Shown here: positions 6,852-15,471 of the stretch, one piece after another
Numbering within the stretch: the stretch's first letter is position 1
Layout of the letters: each line of letters starts with the position of its first letter
Assembly: GCA_002427805.1 (NCBI GenBank)
Contig: DIZB01000014.1
Coordinates: forward strand, 1 to 24,433
Origin: Candidatus Saccharibacteria bacterium UBA6039
GTDB lineage: Bacteria > Patescibacteriota > Saccharimonadia > Saccharimonadales > Saccharimonadaceae
DNA: 24,433 nucleotides
Direction: 5' to 3'
Position numbers and translations under genes: made by a program
Notes under the pieces: model-generated
Told to the model about the DNA's origin: nothing
Database searches by the model: none
Seen by the model: only the letters and a program-made list of their open reading frames with translations

Positions 6852-6887
6852 AAATAGGTATTCACGCTATAGTGCATACCTATTTTT
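6852..6887. terminator. strong terminator between converging transcripts
   Basis: AAATAGGTAT (6852-6861) pairs with ATACCTATTT (6876-6885), with an inner CAC/GTG pairing around GCTATA. A TT follows the last paired T's on the plus strand (T-run 6883-6887). It lies downstream of the 48-aa gene on the plus strand and 41 nt after the receiver gene on the minus strand, so it may serve both. The rest of 6658-6927 shows no gene. Confidence 0.75.
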
Positions 6888-6927
6888 GAGCCCTGCTGCT
6901 CGTCACTTTTCTCGAGACGGCTATGTG

Positions 6928-7461
6928 TTAGATTTGAGGCAGCTCTTCCGTCGGCACTGAAGCTTGCTCGGATGTTGAGTCTGTATTTGCCGTCGGCACA
7001 GACTCTACTACAGGAGTTGATACCGGTATTGATGTTGCAGTAGGAGTTAGAGATGGTGTTGGCTCGTTTGTTCCGTCACTAGCAATGAAATCACGGATCA
7101 TAGCAATGATTTCGTCCAGACGGTATTCTGCCTTCAGAATATATTTCCTAGCACCAAGGCCAAGCATGTTATGTACTTTCTCTGGACTGGCTGAGTTGCT
7201 GACGACAAGTACGGGAATGTTTGTCCACGCAGGATTGCTTTTAATTTCCTGCATAAAAGCCAGGCCGTTCATGTCTTTTAAGTAGTAGTCAAGCCAGATG
7301 GCGTCGGGCATCTCGTCGATACTTCCTAGGTAATCAATAGCCTGCTGGCCGCTTGAACAGGACAGAACGTCCATTTCTGATATTTTGAGTTTTTTTGTGA
7401 TGGCTTGTAGAAGCAGTACTTCGTCTTCGACAATCATGATTGTTGGATTTTCTTTTGACAT
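6928..7461 (-). CDS. stand-alone receiver (CheY-like) with Pro/Thr/Ser-rich tail
   Basis: The protein has 177 aa. The receiver domain spans about 6-127 with acidic pair Glu12/Asp13, phospho-acceptor Asp58 (IWLDYYL), Ser88 and Lys110, so all switch residues are present. No DNA-binding or enzymatic output domain follows; residues about 131-177 form a low-complexity tail rich in Pro, Thr, Ser and Val. It should take phosphate from one or both nearby histidine kinases and act by protein contact. It follows the 633-aa kinase by 59 nt and has a -10 box (TACACT) 6 nt before its ATG, so it can be transcribed separately as a leaderless mRNA. It closes the minus-strand gene run. Confidence 0.9.
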   Translation of the reverse strand: MSKENPTIMIVEDEVLLLQAITKKLKISEMDVLSCSSGQQAIDYLGSIDEMPDAIWLDYYLKDMNGLAFMQEIKSNPAWTNIPVLVVSNSASPEKVHNMLGLGARKYILKAEYRLDEIIAMIRDFIASDGTNEPTPSLTPTATSIPVSTPVVESVPTANTDSTSEQASVPTEELPQI

Positions 7462-7467
7462 ATTATT

Positions 7468-7473
7468 AGTGTA
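7468..7473 (-). promoter_or_regulatory. -10 box of a likely leaderless promoter (receiver gene)
   Basis: TACACT, six bases (AATAAT), then ATG at 7461 on the minus strand. No Shine-Dalgarno fits in the gap and the -35 region is poor. Confidence 0.5.
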
Positions 7474-7520
7474 CCATGCCTTTCTTGGCTCTACAGTTTC
7501 TTATTGTTTTACTGCACTAC

Positions 7521-9422
7521 CTACATATCAAGTGTGACCTCGCCTTCCTTTGCCTTCATGCCGCTCAGCGGCAGCGTAAACCAGAAACTAGTTCCCTTAC
7601 CCTCTTCGCTTTCGAACCAAATTTTACCGCCGGAGCTTTCTACGACGGCTTTAATGAGGTACAGCCCAAGACCGGTACCGTCCGTTTCGAATTTGGCAAC
7701 ATTTTCGGCACGGAAAAATTTTTCAAAGACACGGCTTTGCTGGGCTTTAGGAATACCGTATCCATTATCAGTGACTTGCGATATGACATCGTCGCCTTTT
7801 TTAGATACCATTACCGAAATTTCTCCGTTTTTTGGCGTGTACTTGACGGCGTTAGTTAGGAGGTTTAGGTATACTTGGCCGATAAGTCTGGGGTCAAGGT
7901 TGATTTTAGGAAGGTCAGAGTGCACGCTGATAATAAGTGTCTGCTGACGCTCTTCTGTCTTGGCTTTCAGGTCAGTCACGATACCACCGATCAGTTCCTT
8001 GAGGTCAGTTGGACGGGGGTCTATGATCATACGCCCTGACTCAATACGCGAGATATTAAGCAGAGAGTTTACTAGTTCGACCATACGGTTTGTTGAATCT
8101 GAGATATTCTTGGCAAAATCCGTCTGCTCTGTCGAAAGTTCGCCTGCGTCACCATTTAGGAGCATTTCGCTAAACCATTTAATGGCGGACAGTGGCGTAC
8201 GCAGCTGGTGTGAGGCGAGTGAGATAAACTCTGTTTTCATGCGGTCGACTTGTCTTTCGTGTGTAATATCACGAAAGACCGCGACGCTACCGATGGTTTG
8301 ACTATCCATTTTAACAGGTGAAACGTTTGTCGAGACCGCAAATCGTATCTGTTCACCAGCTGTTGTCGTACGAGCGTAATAAAAACTAGAAACAGAACTT
8401 GACACACCGTCGTGGAGGGCTTTGTATATTGGCCGATCGACTGTGTCTACCTTTGATTTATCTTCATTTTCAACTGACCACAGTTGGTCATAGTTTTTGC
8501 CGATAGCGTCCTGTTCGGTGAGATTAAATAGTTGTTGTGCTGCAGTATTAATGTAGTTAACATTGCCATTTGCATCGGTCGCAATAACGCCGTCGCCGAT
8601 ACTGAGCAGTAAAGCATCGTGTTTATTATTGCTTTCAAGCAATCTACTGACCATAACACTAAATGACCGGCCTAAACTACTAATTTCGTCACGACCCTGC
8701 GTTAACTCAGTAGGAAAACTAGTTGTCTTACTGCCGCTAGCAATACGCTGAGCAACGTTACTAAGGTCCTGTAGCGGACTAGTAAGTTTACGTGCGAACG
8801 CAATCACGTATAGTACGACAGCAATAAGCGTAATAACAAAAATGGCCGCCGCAAGGTAAAGCGTTGTTTTATATGTAGTGTCAATCTGTTGCTGCAGTGA
8901 AGCTGTGTATTTTAATTGGTCCAGTATGAGTGTAATTGCGTTCGATTGCACAAACGCATGTTGTTTGTTGGCTTCGTCGTAATAGGATGATGCATTACTA
9001 ACTTGTCCGTTTTTCAAATCTTGTAAACCACTATCAATTTTATGTTCAAGGTCTTGGATTGTATTTTTCAACCCCAGGTAGTCATTTTTACTCGCATCAT
9101 CAATAATTGCTGAATCTAAATAGTTCAGTGATGCATGGACCTCATTTTCTATTGCAACAACATCATCGGTCTTAACATTATTATTAGAGTCGATAGATTT
9201 AAACGCGTTATTATATGCATTAATCAGATTAGGTATTTGATCAAGCAGGCGATATTCCGTAACCATAGTATCGGATATTGTTTTATACTCACGAACCACC
9301 GAAAAGTGTAACACAATGAACCCTGCCATTATTGATAAGAAAACGATAACAACAACAACGTAGCTCCTCAGTAACCGTGCTCGAAGATAGTGTTTGATTT
9401 TCGGTGAGTCAGCCTGTATCAT
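7521..9422 (-). CDS. sensor histidine kinase with extracytoplasmic helical domain, HAMP and PAS
   Basis: The protein has 633 aa. Order: TM1 (about 20-42), extracytoplasmic helical region (about 43-187), TM2 (about 188-210), HAMP (about 211-262), PAS (about 265-390), HisKA and HATPase. The H-box SLASHQLRTPLSAIKW gives phospho-acceptor His405; the N-box has Asn524 (LLTNAVKY), the G1 box Asp552 (TDNGYGIP), and the G2 region is GTGLGLYLIK. It is therefore a complete, probably active kinase. It starts 18 nt after the XylF-like gene. The all-helical outer domain resembles those that sense through contact with a binding protein, as in XylFII-LytS of Clostridium beijerinckii; that partner role is inference. 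The expected phosphate acceptor is the adjacent stand-alone receiver. Confidence 0.93.
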   Translation of the reverse strand: MIQADSPKIKHYLRARLLRSYVVVVIVFLSIMAGFIVLHFSVVREYKTISDTMVTEYRLLDQIPNLINAYNNAFKSIDSNNNVKTDDVVAIENEVHASLNYLDSAIIDDASKNDYLGLKNTIQDLEHKIDSGLQDLKNGQVSNASSYYDEANKQHAFVQSNAITLILDQLKYTASLQQQIDTTYKTTLYLAAAIFVITLIAVVLYVIAFARKLTSPLQDLSNVAQRIASGSKTTSFPTELTQGRDEISSLGRSFSVMVSRLLESNNKHDALLLSIGDGVIATDANGNVNYINTAAQQLFNLTEQDAIGKNYDQLWSVENEDKSKVDTVDRPIYKALHDGVSSSVSSFYYARTTTAGEQIRFAVSTNVSPVKMDSQTIGSVAVFRDITHERQVDRMKTEFISLASHQLRTPLSAIKWFSEMLLNGDAGELSTEQTDFAKNISDSTNRMVELVNSLLNISRIESGRMIIDPRPTDLKELIGGIVTDLKAKTEERQQTLIISVHSDLPKINLDPRLIGQVYLNLLTNAVKYTPKNGEISVMVSKKGDDVISQVTDNGYGIPKAQQSRVFEKFFRAENVAKFETDGTGLGLYLIKAVVESSGGKIWFESEEGKGTSFWFTLPLSGMKAKEGEVTLDM

Positions 9423-9440
9423 ATTGTTCGCTCTAGCCCA

Positions 9441-10619
9441 TTATGGGCCATATACTTCCGCAGTAGTATAGTAACCGTCTTTGATGACTGTCGCATCAAT
9501 ATTTGCTTTTGTCACAGGAACTGGGGTGAGTAGGTATGATGGAACGTCCTTGAAGCCGTTATTAATCTTTGCGTTTTGTGTCGGTGCTTTGCCGTGTGCC
9601 ATATCAATAGCTATATCAACAGCTTGACTCGCCAGAGATTTGATGGATTTATAGTTTGTCATAAGTTGTGTACCTGCTATAAGGCGCTGAATGGCCGTTA
9701 GTTCGGCGTCTTGGCCTGTAACTGGAATACCATTGATGCCGCTTTCCTGGAGAGCTCGTATAGCGCCAAAGGCTGTACCGTCATTTGCTGCTATCACTCC
9801 GTCAACGACGTTTCCTTTATCAAGGTATGCTTTCAGGCTGGTATAGGCTAGATCGGGTTTCCAATCCGCTGTCGGAACATCGTAAACGAGCTTAACTTTA
9901 CCCGACGCTATCAGTGGAGTTAGGACACTCATAACTCCCTTCTTAATGAGGGTGGCGTTGTTATCGGTCGGTGCGCCTCCGACATACGCAATTTTTGCAC
10001 CAGTTTTTGTGGCCAGTGCGTCGACGACATATTGTGCTGAATTTTTTCCAACCTGCTCATTATCAAATGAAACATATATATCAACATCTGAGTCGAGAAT
10101 AAGACGGTCATAGGATAGGACCTTAATACCTGCTTTATGTGCTTCTTCAATCACGGGAGCAATTGTTTTAGCATCGTGCGGAACGATTACTAGTACATCG
10201 ACTCGTTGTGATATTAAGTTTTCAACCTGTTCTATCTGTAGTTGGTCATCACCGTCGGCAATCATCGTTGTCACCTTCGCGCCAGACGCCTCGGCACGCT
10301 CTTTGATGTATTGTCTGTCTTTCTCCCACCTGGATTCTTGATACGTGTCTAGCGACAGTCCAATTCTAACGCTGGATTTTGACGCTATCTTGGCAGGTGC
10401 TGTAGCTAGGAAGTATCCGACGATAGCAAGTGCAATAATAACGGCACTTGCTATGGCAATCCATAGCCATTTTTTAGATTTCTTTTTCTTAGGGTCTAAT
10501 TCTACCACTGGACTTGTTTCTAGTGATGGTACCTGTGGCGTGGTACCGACGCTCTCATTGACGACGTCTGGGGCAGCATTGATTTCATTTTCACCTGGAT
10601 CTAATAGCTGATCACTCAT
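9441..10619 (-). CDS. membrane-anchored XylF-type sugar-binding protein
   Basis: The protein has 392 aa. Residues 1-50 form an acidic, Pro-containing cytoplasmic tail, followed by KKKKSKK and one TM helix (about 51-74), then a type I periplasmic-binding fold (about 84-392). The fold follows E. coli XylF along its whole length: RWEKDR, SYDRLI (169-174), YVSFDNEQVG, GGAPTDNNA, TGQDAEL (301-307), and the ending FKDVPSYLLTPVPV...VIKDGYY. A pentose such as xylose is the likely ligand. There is no lipobox and no cleavable signal; the TM anchor replaces the usual lipoprotein or free form. A GTG six codons upstream is possible, but the ATG at 10619 is preferred. No ABC ATPase or permease is nearby; instead it sits between two histidine kinases, suggesting a sensing role. 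Confidence 0.9.
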   Translation of the reverse strand: MSDQLLDPGENEINAAPDVVNESVGTTPQVPSLETSPVVELDPKKKKSKKWLWIAIASAVIIALAIVGYFLATAPAKIASKSSVRIGLSLDTYQESRWEKDRQYIKERAEASGAKVTTMIADGDDQLQIEQVENLISQRVDVLVIVPHDAKTIAPVIEEAHKAGIKVLSYDRLILDSDVDIYVSFDNEQVGKNSAQYVVDALATKTGAKIAYVGGAPTDNNATLIKKGVMSVLTPLIASGKVKLVYDVPTADWKPDLAYTSLKAYLDKGNVVDGVIAANDGTAFGAIRALQESGINGIPVTGQDAELTAIQRLIAGTQLMTNYKSIKSLASQAVDIAIDMAHGKAPTQNAKINNGFKDVPSYLLTPVPVTKANIDATVIKDGYYTTAEVYGP

Positions 10620-10712
10620 ATCTTTACTGCACCCCACGTTTTAAAAAAATTAATTACGTTACTAACATCATTCTAATACAAACATAACCGTTTTGTCTAA
10701 AAATCGCGATAA

Positions 10713-12374
10713 TCAGGCAATTTTGGCTTTTGTGGAATGTTTGGTCGGTATACCTTCGAGGGGCAGATATACGGTAAATGTACTTCCTTTGTGCTCTTCG
10801 GACGTGAATGTAATGCGTCCACCGACGTATTCGGCCATCATTTTTACGATATACAAGCCCAGACCTGTACCGTCTGTATCCTGACGTTTTACATTCTCTG
10901 CTCGGAATAGTCGTGTGAAAATCTTGGGCTGCTGCCTGAGCGGAATACCAACACCAGTGTCGCTCACCTCCAGGACAATATCGTCATCGTTCACCTTTAT
11001 TGTTACAGTGACGGTACCATTGTTTTGAGTGTATTTAAAAGAGTTTGATACGAGGTTTTGCAGTATAGTTTTTACTATACCGGCGTCAAATACCGGGTTT
11101 GGCAGATCGGGATCATATTGTTCTTTGACGTGCAGAATTTTATTAGTGGACAACGTGTCGAACTGTTGTTTGATGACTCCTCGGCTTATTTTCGCAAGAT
11201 CGATGCGCTTAGGCTGGACGGACAAACTACCGAGCTCCAGGCTAGAGGCTGTCAGCATGGAGTCGACTAGTGTGGCCATACGTTTACTGCTTTGATATAC
11301 CTGTTGCACGTATTCGGCTTGTTCAGGTTTTAGCTTGCCGGCGTCACCGTGCAGGAGCAGCTCTGCTACCCAGGAGATTGCGGATATTGGCGTCCTTAGC
11401 TGATGAGACGCAAGAGTAACAAACTCACTCTTGGTGCGGTCGATAGCGTGCTCCGCGGTTGTATCGCGGAATGTGGCGATTGCACCATGTACTTTGCCGT
11501 CGACTACGATCGGTTTGCTGGTGACCTCAACTGCAAAAGCGCTGCCGTCTTTACGAAGGTAGGATGTATCGAGTCGAACCTCTTCGCCTCCCTGGAGTGT
11601 TCGCATCAATGGGCGTTCGCTGATGGTCACTCTCTGTCCTGAGGCGTCAACCATAGGGATAGCCTCGACGTATGTTTTATTTTGGAGTTCGTCAATTTTC
11701 CAACCAATCATGTCTGCCGCCACTTTATTAACAAGAATAATCCGGCCTTTGACATCTACTGCCACTACACCTTCGCCAATGTTATCAATAATAATGTCGG
11801 CTTTAATTCGATCTTCTTTTGATGTGACGCTGCTCTTTTGCGCTTCCCTGGCCATTGATTCGCGCGATTGCTGATATGCGTATATCCCAATGGTCACCAC
11901 TCCCAGGGTTACAAGTAATTGACGGAGTGTTATTAACGAGTATGGCGAGGCAACCTCTCCATAGTAAGATCCGACCATAATAAGGCCAATAAGAATGAAA
12001 AGAGCTAGCATCCACCACAGACCTGCCTTCTTATTGGTTAGGAAGAAGCTGCTCACGGGGAAAAGGAAGACCCAGAACAGGCCTGTATCCGCTGTTCCTC
12101 CTGTGAGCAACATGACAACCAGCATGGTCAAGATTGATAAAAGTATTAAATTGCTGGCAAGCGTGATGTTATGCGTGCGTTTAAGTCCCCCTGCCGTAAT
12201 CAGGATAGCCAGGCTGCCGCCAATTTCAAGGTATCCTAGTCGAGGTGCGCCCTCGACTAGGATTTGTAGTGAACCGAAGACAAAGAGGGATGCAAATGCT
12301 AACAGCGCATAGACGTATGTGACGCGCACTCGTGGCTCATCACCATCTTTAATCCCAGCTGAAGTATGAGACAT
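10713..12374 (-). CDS. six-TM sensor histidine kinase with PAS domain
   Basis: The protein has 553 aa. About six membrane helices occupy residues 16-168, without a large extracytoplasmic loop, so it may sense within the membrane. A PAS domain follows (about 190-310), then HisKA with His324 in TLASHQLRTPISAISW and HATPase with Asn444 (LVSNSFKY), Asp472 (SDTGVGIP) and GTGLGLYIVK. All catalytic boxes are present. The kinase core is clearly paralogous to that of the 633-aa kinase (shared FRAENV, ASHQLRTP and DGTGLGLY), pointing to a duplicated core with different sensors. It starts 10 nt after the major-type pilin gene, which ties the sensor genes to the pilus operon. It ends in TGA, evidence that TGA is a stop in this organism. 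Confidence 0.93.
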   Translation of the reverse strand: MSHTSAGIKDGDEPRVRVTYVYALLAFASLFVFGSLQILVEGAPRLGYLEIGGSLAILITAGGLKRTHNITLASNLILLSILTMLVVMLLTGGTADTGLFWVFLFPVSSFFLTNKKAGLWWMLALFILIGLIMVGSYYGEVASPYSLITLRQLLVTLGVVTIGIYAYQQSRESMAREAQKSSVTSKEDRIKADIIIDNIGEGVVAVDVKGRIILVNKVAADMIGWKIDELQNKTYVEAIPMVDASGQRVTISERPLMRTLQGGEEVRLDTSYLRKDGSAFAVEVTSKPIVVDGKVHGAIATFRDTTAEHAIDRTKSEFVTLASHQLRTPISAISWVAELLLHGDAGKLKPEQAEYVQQVYQSSKRMATLVDSMLTASSLELGSLSVQPKRIDLAKISRGVIKQQFDTLSTNKILHVKEQYDPDLPNPVFDAGIVKTILQNLVSNSFKYTQNNGTVTVTIKVNDDDIVLEVSDTGVGIPLRQQPKIFTRLFRAENVKRQDTDGTGLGLYIVKMMAEYVGGRITFTSEEHKGSTFTVYLPLEGIPTKHSTKAKIA

Positions 12375-12384
12375 GGTTTACTAC

Positions 12385-12846
12385 CTAACGAGTGACCGAG
12401 ATGGTTTTGCCTTGTTCGGCATCCGGAGCATTAACAGTTATACGGTTATTCGCCGTTTTAAGAATCATATAGCCACCACCGTCTGTTGCGCAGACACTTG
12501 GACATTGAGGATCTTTCGGTAAAGCTGTCAGGTATTTTTCGTTTGTTGAAAGAACGGTAAGGTCAACCAGGGCTGTACAACTTGCTGCACCGGTGAGACA
12601 GACCTCAGTGGCTGTTGTCGTAATCCCTGACGGTAATACGCCGTTGTTGTCTAGCGAGTATTGATACACTGCATTCAGGATCGTCGTCACATCGGCTTGA
12701 CGTTGCGCATTACGGGTGTCTCCGAGCTGCTTAGCTGGGTTAATCGCTATAATGACGATTCCTGCCAAGATTGCGATAACTGCTACAACGAGCATTACTT
12801 CCAACAGCGTAAATCCGCGTTGTTTTTTAAATGTTAGATGCGCCAT
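12385..12846 (-). CDS. type IV pilin, major-type
   Basis: The protein has 153 aa. The leader MAHLTFKKQRG is followed by FTLLEVMLVVAVIAILAG; cleavage is expected after G11, with Glu16 as Glu+5. The N-terminal helix is followed by a compact globular part of about 115 residues with four Cys (CLTGAASC and CPSVC), probably two disulfides, in the manner of GspG/PilA-like pilins. NPAKQLGDTRNAQRQADV after the first helix is typical of pilins in Gram-positive and CPR pilus systems. Ribosome binding site AGAAGG lies 6 nt before the ATG. It is the most pilin-like subunit in the operon, so it is the best candidate for the fibre subunit, though the truncated prepilin at 1-443 is an alternative. Confidence 0.9.
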   Translation of the reverse strand: MAHLTFKKQRGFTLLEVMLVVAVIAILAGIVIIAINPAKQLGDTRNAQRQADVTTILNAVYQYSLDNNGVLPSGITTTATEVCLTGAASCTALVDLTVLSTNEKYLTALPKDPQCPSVCATDGGGYMILKTANNRITVNAPDAEQGKTISVTR

Positions 12847-12872
12847 ATGCCTTCTTTCCTGCTTATCTTATG

Positions 12873-13274
12873 CTAGCTCACCTCCTGCCAAGAAGTAATG
12901 CTTATGCTTGATACGCCTATTGTAGCATAGATTTTCAGTTTTCTAATATCGATATTTACGGTTCCGGTTGTGTCGATCGTACGATTGTTTCCGCCAGTAT
13001 TAGTGACCGTGTAGGCACAGGTTCCTTGTCCTAACGTGAGGTTATTGGTGCCGGTAAAAGCGGTATTGTCATGTATTTGTTGGAGAGCTTCCTCGGCACA
13101 GGCAGACGCCAGTGAGCGAGCTTGAGTTGATTGCTGAGTGACAAGTGTAGATCGTTGGCTATCGGCACCAGCAACGAGTAGCGCTAGGCTGATTGCTACG
13201 CTAGCAGCTCCCACAATCAGGACTGCCATGAGTGCAATATATCCGTTGGATCGCTGAGGTGTTGTATACATCAT
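12873..13274 (-). CDS. PilX-like minor pilin without Glu+5
   Basis: The protein has 133 aa. MMYTTPQRSN precedes GYIALMAVLIVGAASVAISL: the class III layout is present, but position +5 after the putative cleavage site (G11/Y12) is Met, not Glu. PilX/GspK-type minor pilins often deviate in this way, and a tip location without Glu+5 is known for GspK. The next stretch, QARSLASACAEEALQQI, is typical of PilX N-terminal regions. The ATG overlaps the stop of the preceding PilW-like gene by 4 nt, indicating translational coupling. Its position within a FimT-adhesin-PilW-PilX series supports a role in the priming or tip complex. Confidence 0.75.
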   Translation of the reverse strand: MMYTTPQRSNGYIALMAVLIVGAASVAISLALLVAGADSQRSTLVTQQSTQARSLASACAEEALQQIHDNTAFTGTNNLTLGQGTCAYTVTNTGGNNRTIDTTGTVNIDIRKLKIYATIGVSSISITSWQEVS

Positions 13275-13789
13275 GGTTGCCTCAATGCGGCCGAAGTCGT
13301 AAACGTTTTCTGATAGGTATATTCTGACTTGCCTGACGGATTAACTCGTGACACAGTAAAACTCACCTGGACAATGCCTGGTGTGCCACTACGGGTGAGG
13401 TTTTTGAAGATGAGATTGCTTACAGCTACCTTGTCGCTTGTGAGAGGCACTGCGGTACCGACTCCCTCCTGTACTTGTGCCGTCGTTGTACTGAGGTCGA
13501 ATACTGTTGGACTGAGGCTGCCAGTAGGTACTGTCAGGGTAAGTGATGCGGATGAAGTGCCAGCCGCTGGTGCGCTAATAGTATCAGCGTTTCTGATTGT
13601 TTGAGTTATATAATCCATTAGGAGTATTCCTTGTTGGTCAACCTCGTTAATACTTTGACTCTTGATGCGGGCGTCGACCGTCATGGCGAAAAAAAGACTT
13701 ACCGCCAAGAGTAAGCTGCCGACAATACTGACGTATAACAGAAGTTCGATCAGGGTAAAACCCTTTTGGCGTGTAGTTATTATATTCAT
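13271..13789 (-). CDS. PilW/GspJ-like minor pilin
   Basis: The protein has 172 aa. The leader MNIITTRQKG is followed by FTLIELLLYVSIVGSLL; cleavage is expected after G10, with Glu15 as Glu+5. The sequence after the helix (DQQGILLMDYITQTIRNAD) matches the PilW/GspJ pattern of a long amphipathic helix leading to a beta-rich Thr/Ser domain. It overlaps both neighbours by 4 nt (adhesin stop upstream, PilX-like start downstream), so these three genes are probably translated as a coupled unit. It is expected to be part of the minor pilin complex that starts assembly and presents the tip protein. Confidence 0.82.
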   Translation of the reverse strand: MNIITTRQKGFTLIELLLYVSIVGSLLLAVSLFFAMTVDARIKSQSINEVDQQGILLMDYITQTIRNADTISAPAAGTSSASLTLTVPTGSLSPTVFDLSTTTAQVQEGVGTAVPLTSDKVAVSNLIFKNLTRSGTPGIVQVSFTVSRVNPSGKSEYTYQKTFTTSAALRQP

Positions 13790-15471
13790 GGTGTTGCTAT
13801 ATCAATCCTAAAGAACACAGGTGTTGCGCTGGTCGGTCCGGCCCATATGGTGTTTTTGGCACTCCATGTAGTTCCTCCCCCCGTTAGGCGTGATTCCCAG
13901 ATATTTTTCGTGGCTGACGTCGCATCTTCATATATTCCGGCAAAAACTGTGCCGGAAACTGGATCTGCCCTGAGTTTTATGAAGGATGTGTCGTCACTAC
14001 TGGTCAAAATACTGCCCGTGCCCCAGGCCGTTCCCGACCACTGTTTTTTGGTAATAGTTGCACCGTCCCCCCACATTAACCATGCTTTACCTGGGTTTGC
14101 AGAAGCAGTTTCCCACACAATGTCGAAGGTTTTTGAAGTTGTGTTTTCGACCTTTGTGCTATGTTCAGGTTCTTGAGTGGCAGTATCCCAGGCCGACCCC
14201 GACCATTTACGGGTGTTGAGACCTGCACCGGCATCTTGGACGCCGAAAAATAGCTCGTTCGAGTTTGGCCTGGCTGCAATATCTACCCACTCCGATATTC
14301 CGCCTTCTGTGGAAATAGTGAGAAGAGTATTAGCGCTGAGCGTCGTCCCGTCCCAAGTTCGATAATTATTGTTGGTTGCAACAGAATCGCCCCACATAAA
14401 CATGGCTTTGCCTGATGTTTGTTCATAATTTACAGCGATTGTTTTTTGGGTGGCCGTAGCAGCGGTCGTGTCCCAGATTTTAGTATCCCCCATGTTACTC
14501 CACGCGCTGCCGGTCCATACCATACCATAAACGGCAGTCTTGGCGTCCAGCATTATCATAGCTACCTCGTTACTTGTGCTGAGCGGGTTTTGCCGTAATT
14601 CCATCCAGTTAACTGCGCCCCTGTTTGGCATCGTAATAGTAGTACCCGCGGACAGCGTCGTTCCATCCCACGTGCGATAGGCAAAGTTAGTCGAACCTGA
14701 AGACGGTGTGTATGCAATGATGGCTCGACCACTGTTTTGTTCATACGCTATGTCGAAACTACGAGTTGTTGTAGGGCCGGTGCCTACCTGGGTGAGAGTA
14801 CCCCATGCCGTTCCATTCCAAATCTGGACATAAATAGCACCTGTTGACGTCTGTACTCCCAAAATTGCTTCGTTACGCGTTTTAGAACTTTTGAGTACGA
14901 CATAATTTATATTGCCAACGACCGCCTGAGCCGATGCTTCGGCGCTCCAGGTTGTGCCATCCCACGTTCGATAAAAAGGCGTGGTAGTCGTTTTGGAGTA
15001 GGCCATCATGATTGGGCCGGTAGTTACAGGGAGCGACGCCAGCCAATTTGTGAGTTGCGATGAAACGGTTGTTGACGCAGTTGCAGCGCCTTGTGGCCAG
15101 GTCACGGTGACCGTTACACTTTTTCGCGATGCATCAACCGTCGCTATGGCAACTTGGCGGGTAAAAATACCTGTCACATCCGACGAGCCAGAAAGTGTCC
15201 AGGCTCCACCACTTTGCACCAGGCCATAGGTACCAACGGTCACATTGGCGAATGCTGCATCACGAATATTACGCACAGCCTCGACTCCTTCGTCGGCTAA
15301 TAACTGCGCACGCACTCTTTCTCCTGCGTCAGCCGTTGAGCTTCTGCCATAGATAATGGCGCCGATCAGAGCGGTCGCCAAAAACCCAAAGATAGTCGCC
15401 GCCAGTAATACTTCGACTGGCGAAAATCCGGCCTTCGACCTGGATTTAATACGAAACCATGCCTTTGGCAT
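13786..15471 (-). CDS. minor pilin fused to an eight-repeat propeller-like adhesin domain
   Basis: The protein has 561 aa, much longer than ordinary pilins. Residues 11-42 carry a prepilin signal, KAG then FSPVEVLLAATIFGF, with cleavage after G15 and Glu20 as Glu+5. A GspI/PilV-like part follows (GERVRAQLLADEGVEAVRNI, 50-70). From about residue 155 to the end the protein is built of about eight repeats of 48-55 residues, each marked by W-x-G-[ST]-[TA]-[WL]: W170, W218, W268, W319, W373, W423, W478 and a weaker one at 529-537. Spacing and Trp/Gly pattern suggest a beta-propeller. The likely role is a pilus-tip adhesin binding another cell or a glycan; this is inference. The start overlaps the FimT-like gene by 26 nt, and the end overlaps the PilW-like start by 4 nt. 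Confidence 0.85.
   Translation of the reverse strand: MPKAWFRIKSRSKAGFSPVEVLLAATIFGFLATALIGAIIYGRSSTADAGERVRAQLLADEGVEAVRNIRDAAFANVTVGTYGLVQSGGAWTLSGSSDVTGIFTRQVAIATVDASRKSVTVTVTWPQGAATASTTVSSQLTNWLASLPVTTGPIMMAYSKTTTTPFYRTWDGTTWSAEASAQAVVGNINYVVLKSSKTRNEAILGVQTSTGAIYVQIWNGTAWGTLTQVGTGPTTTRSFDIAYEQNSGRAIIAYTPSSGSTNFAYRTWDGTTLSAGTTITMPNRGAVNWMELRQNPLSTSNEVAMIMLDAKTAVYGMVWTGSAWSNMGDTKIWDTTAATATQKTIAVNYEQTSGKAMFMWGDSVATNNNYRTWDGTTLSANTLLTISTEGGISEWVDIAARPNSNELFFGVQDAGAGLNTRKWSGSAWDTATQEPEHSTKVENTTSKTFDIVWETASANPGKAWLMWGDGATITKKQWSGTAWGTGSILTSSDDTSFIKLRADPVSGTVFAGIYEDATSATKNIWESRLTGGGTTWSAKNTIWAGPTSATPVFFRIDIATP

Noticed and set aside
10620..10637. GTG start giving MGCSKD before the XylF-like protein, suggesting a lipoprotein Cys
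   Set aside because: A Cys at residue 3 is not a lipobox, as there is no hydrophobic signal before it; the protein has a TM anchor at 51-74 instead.
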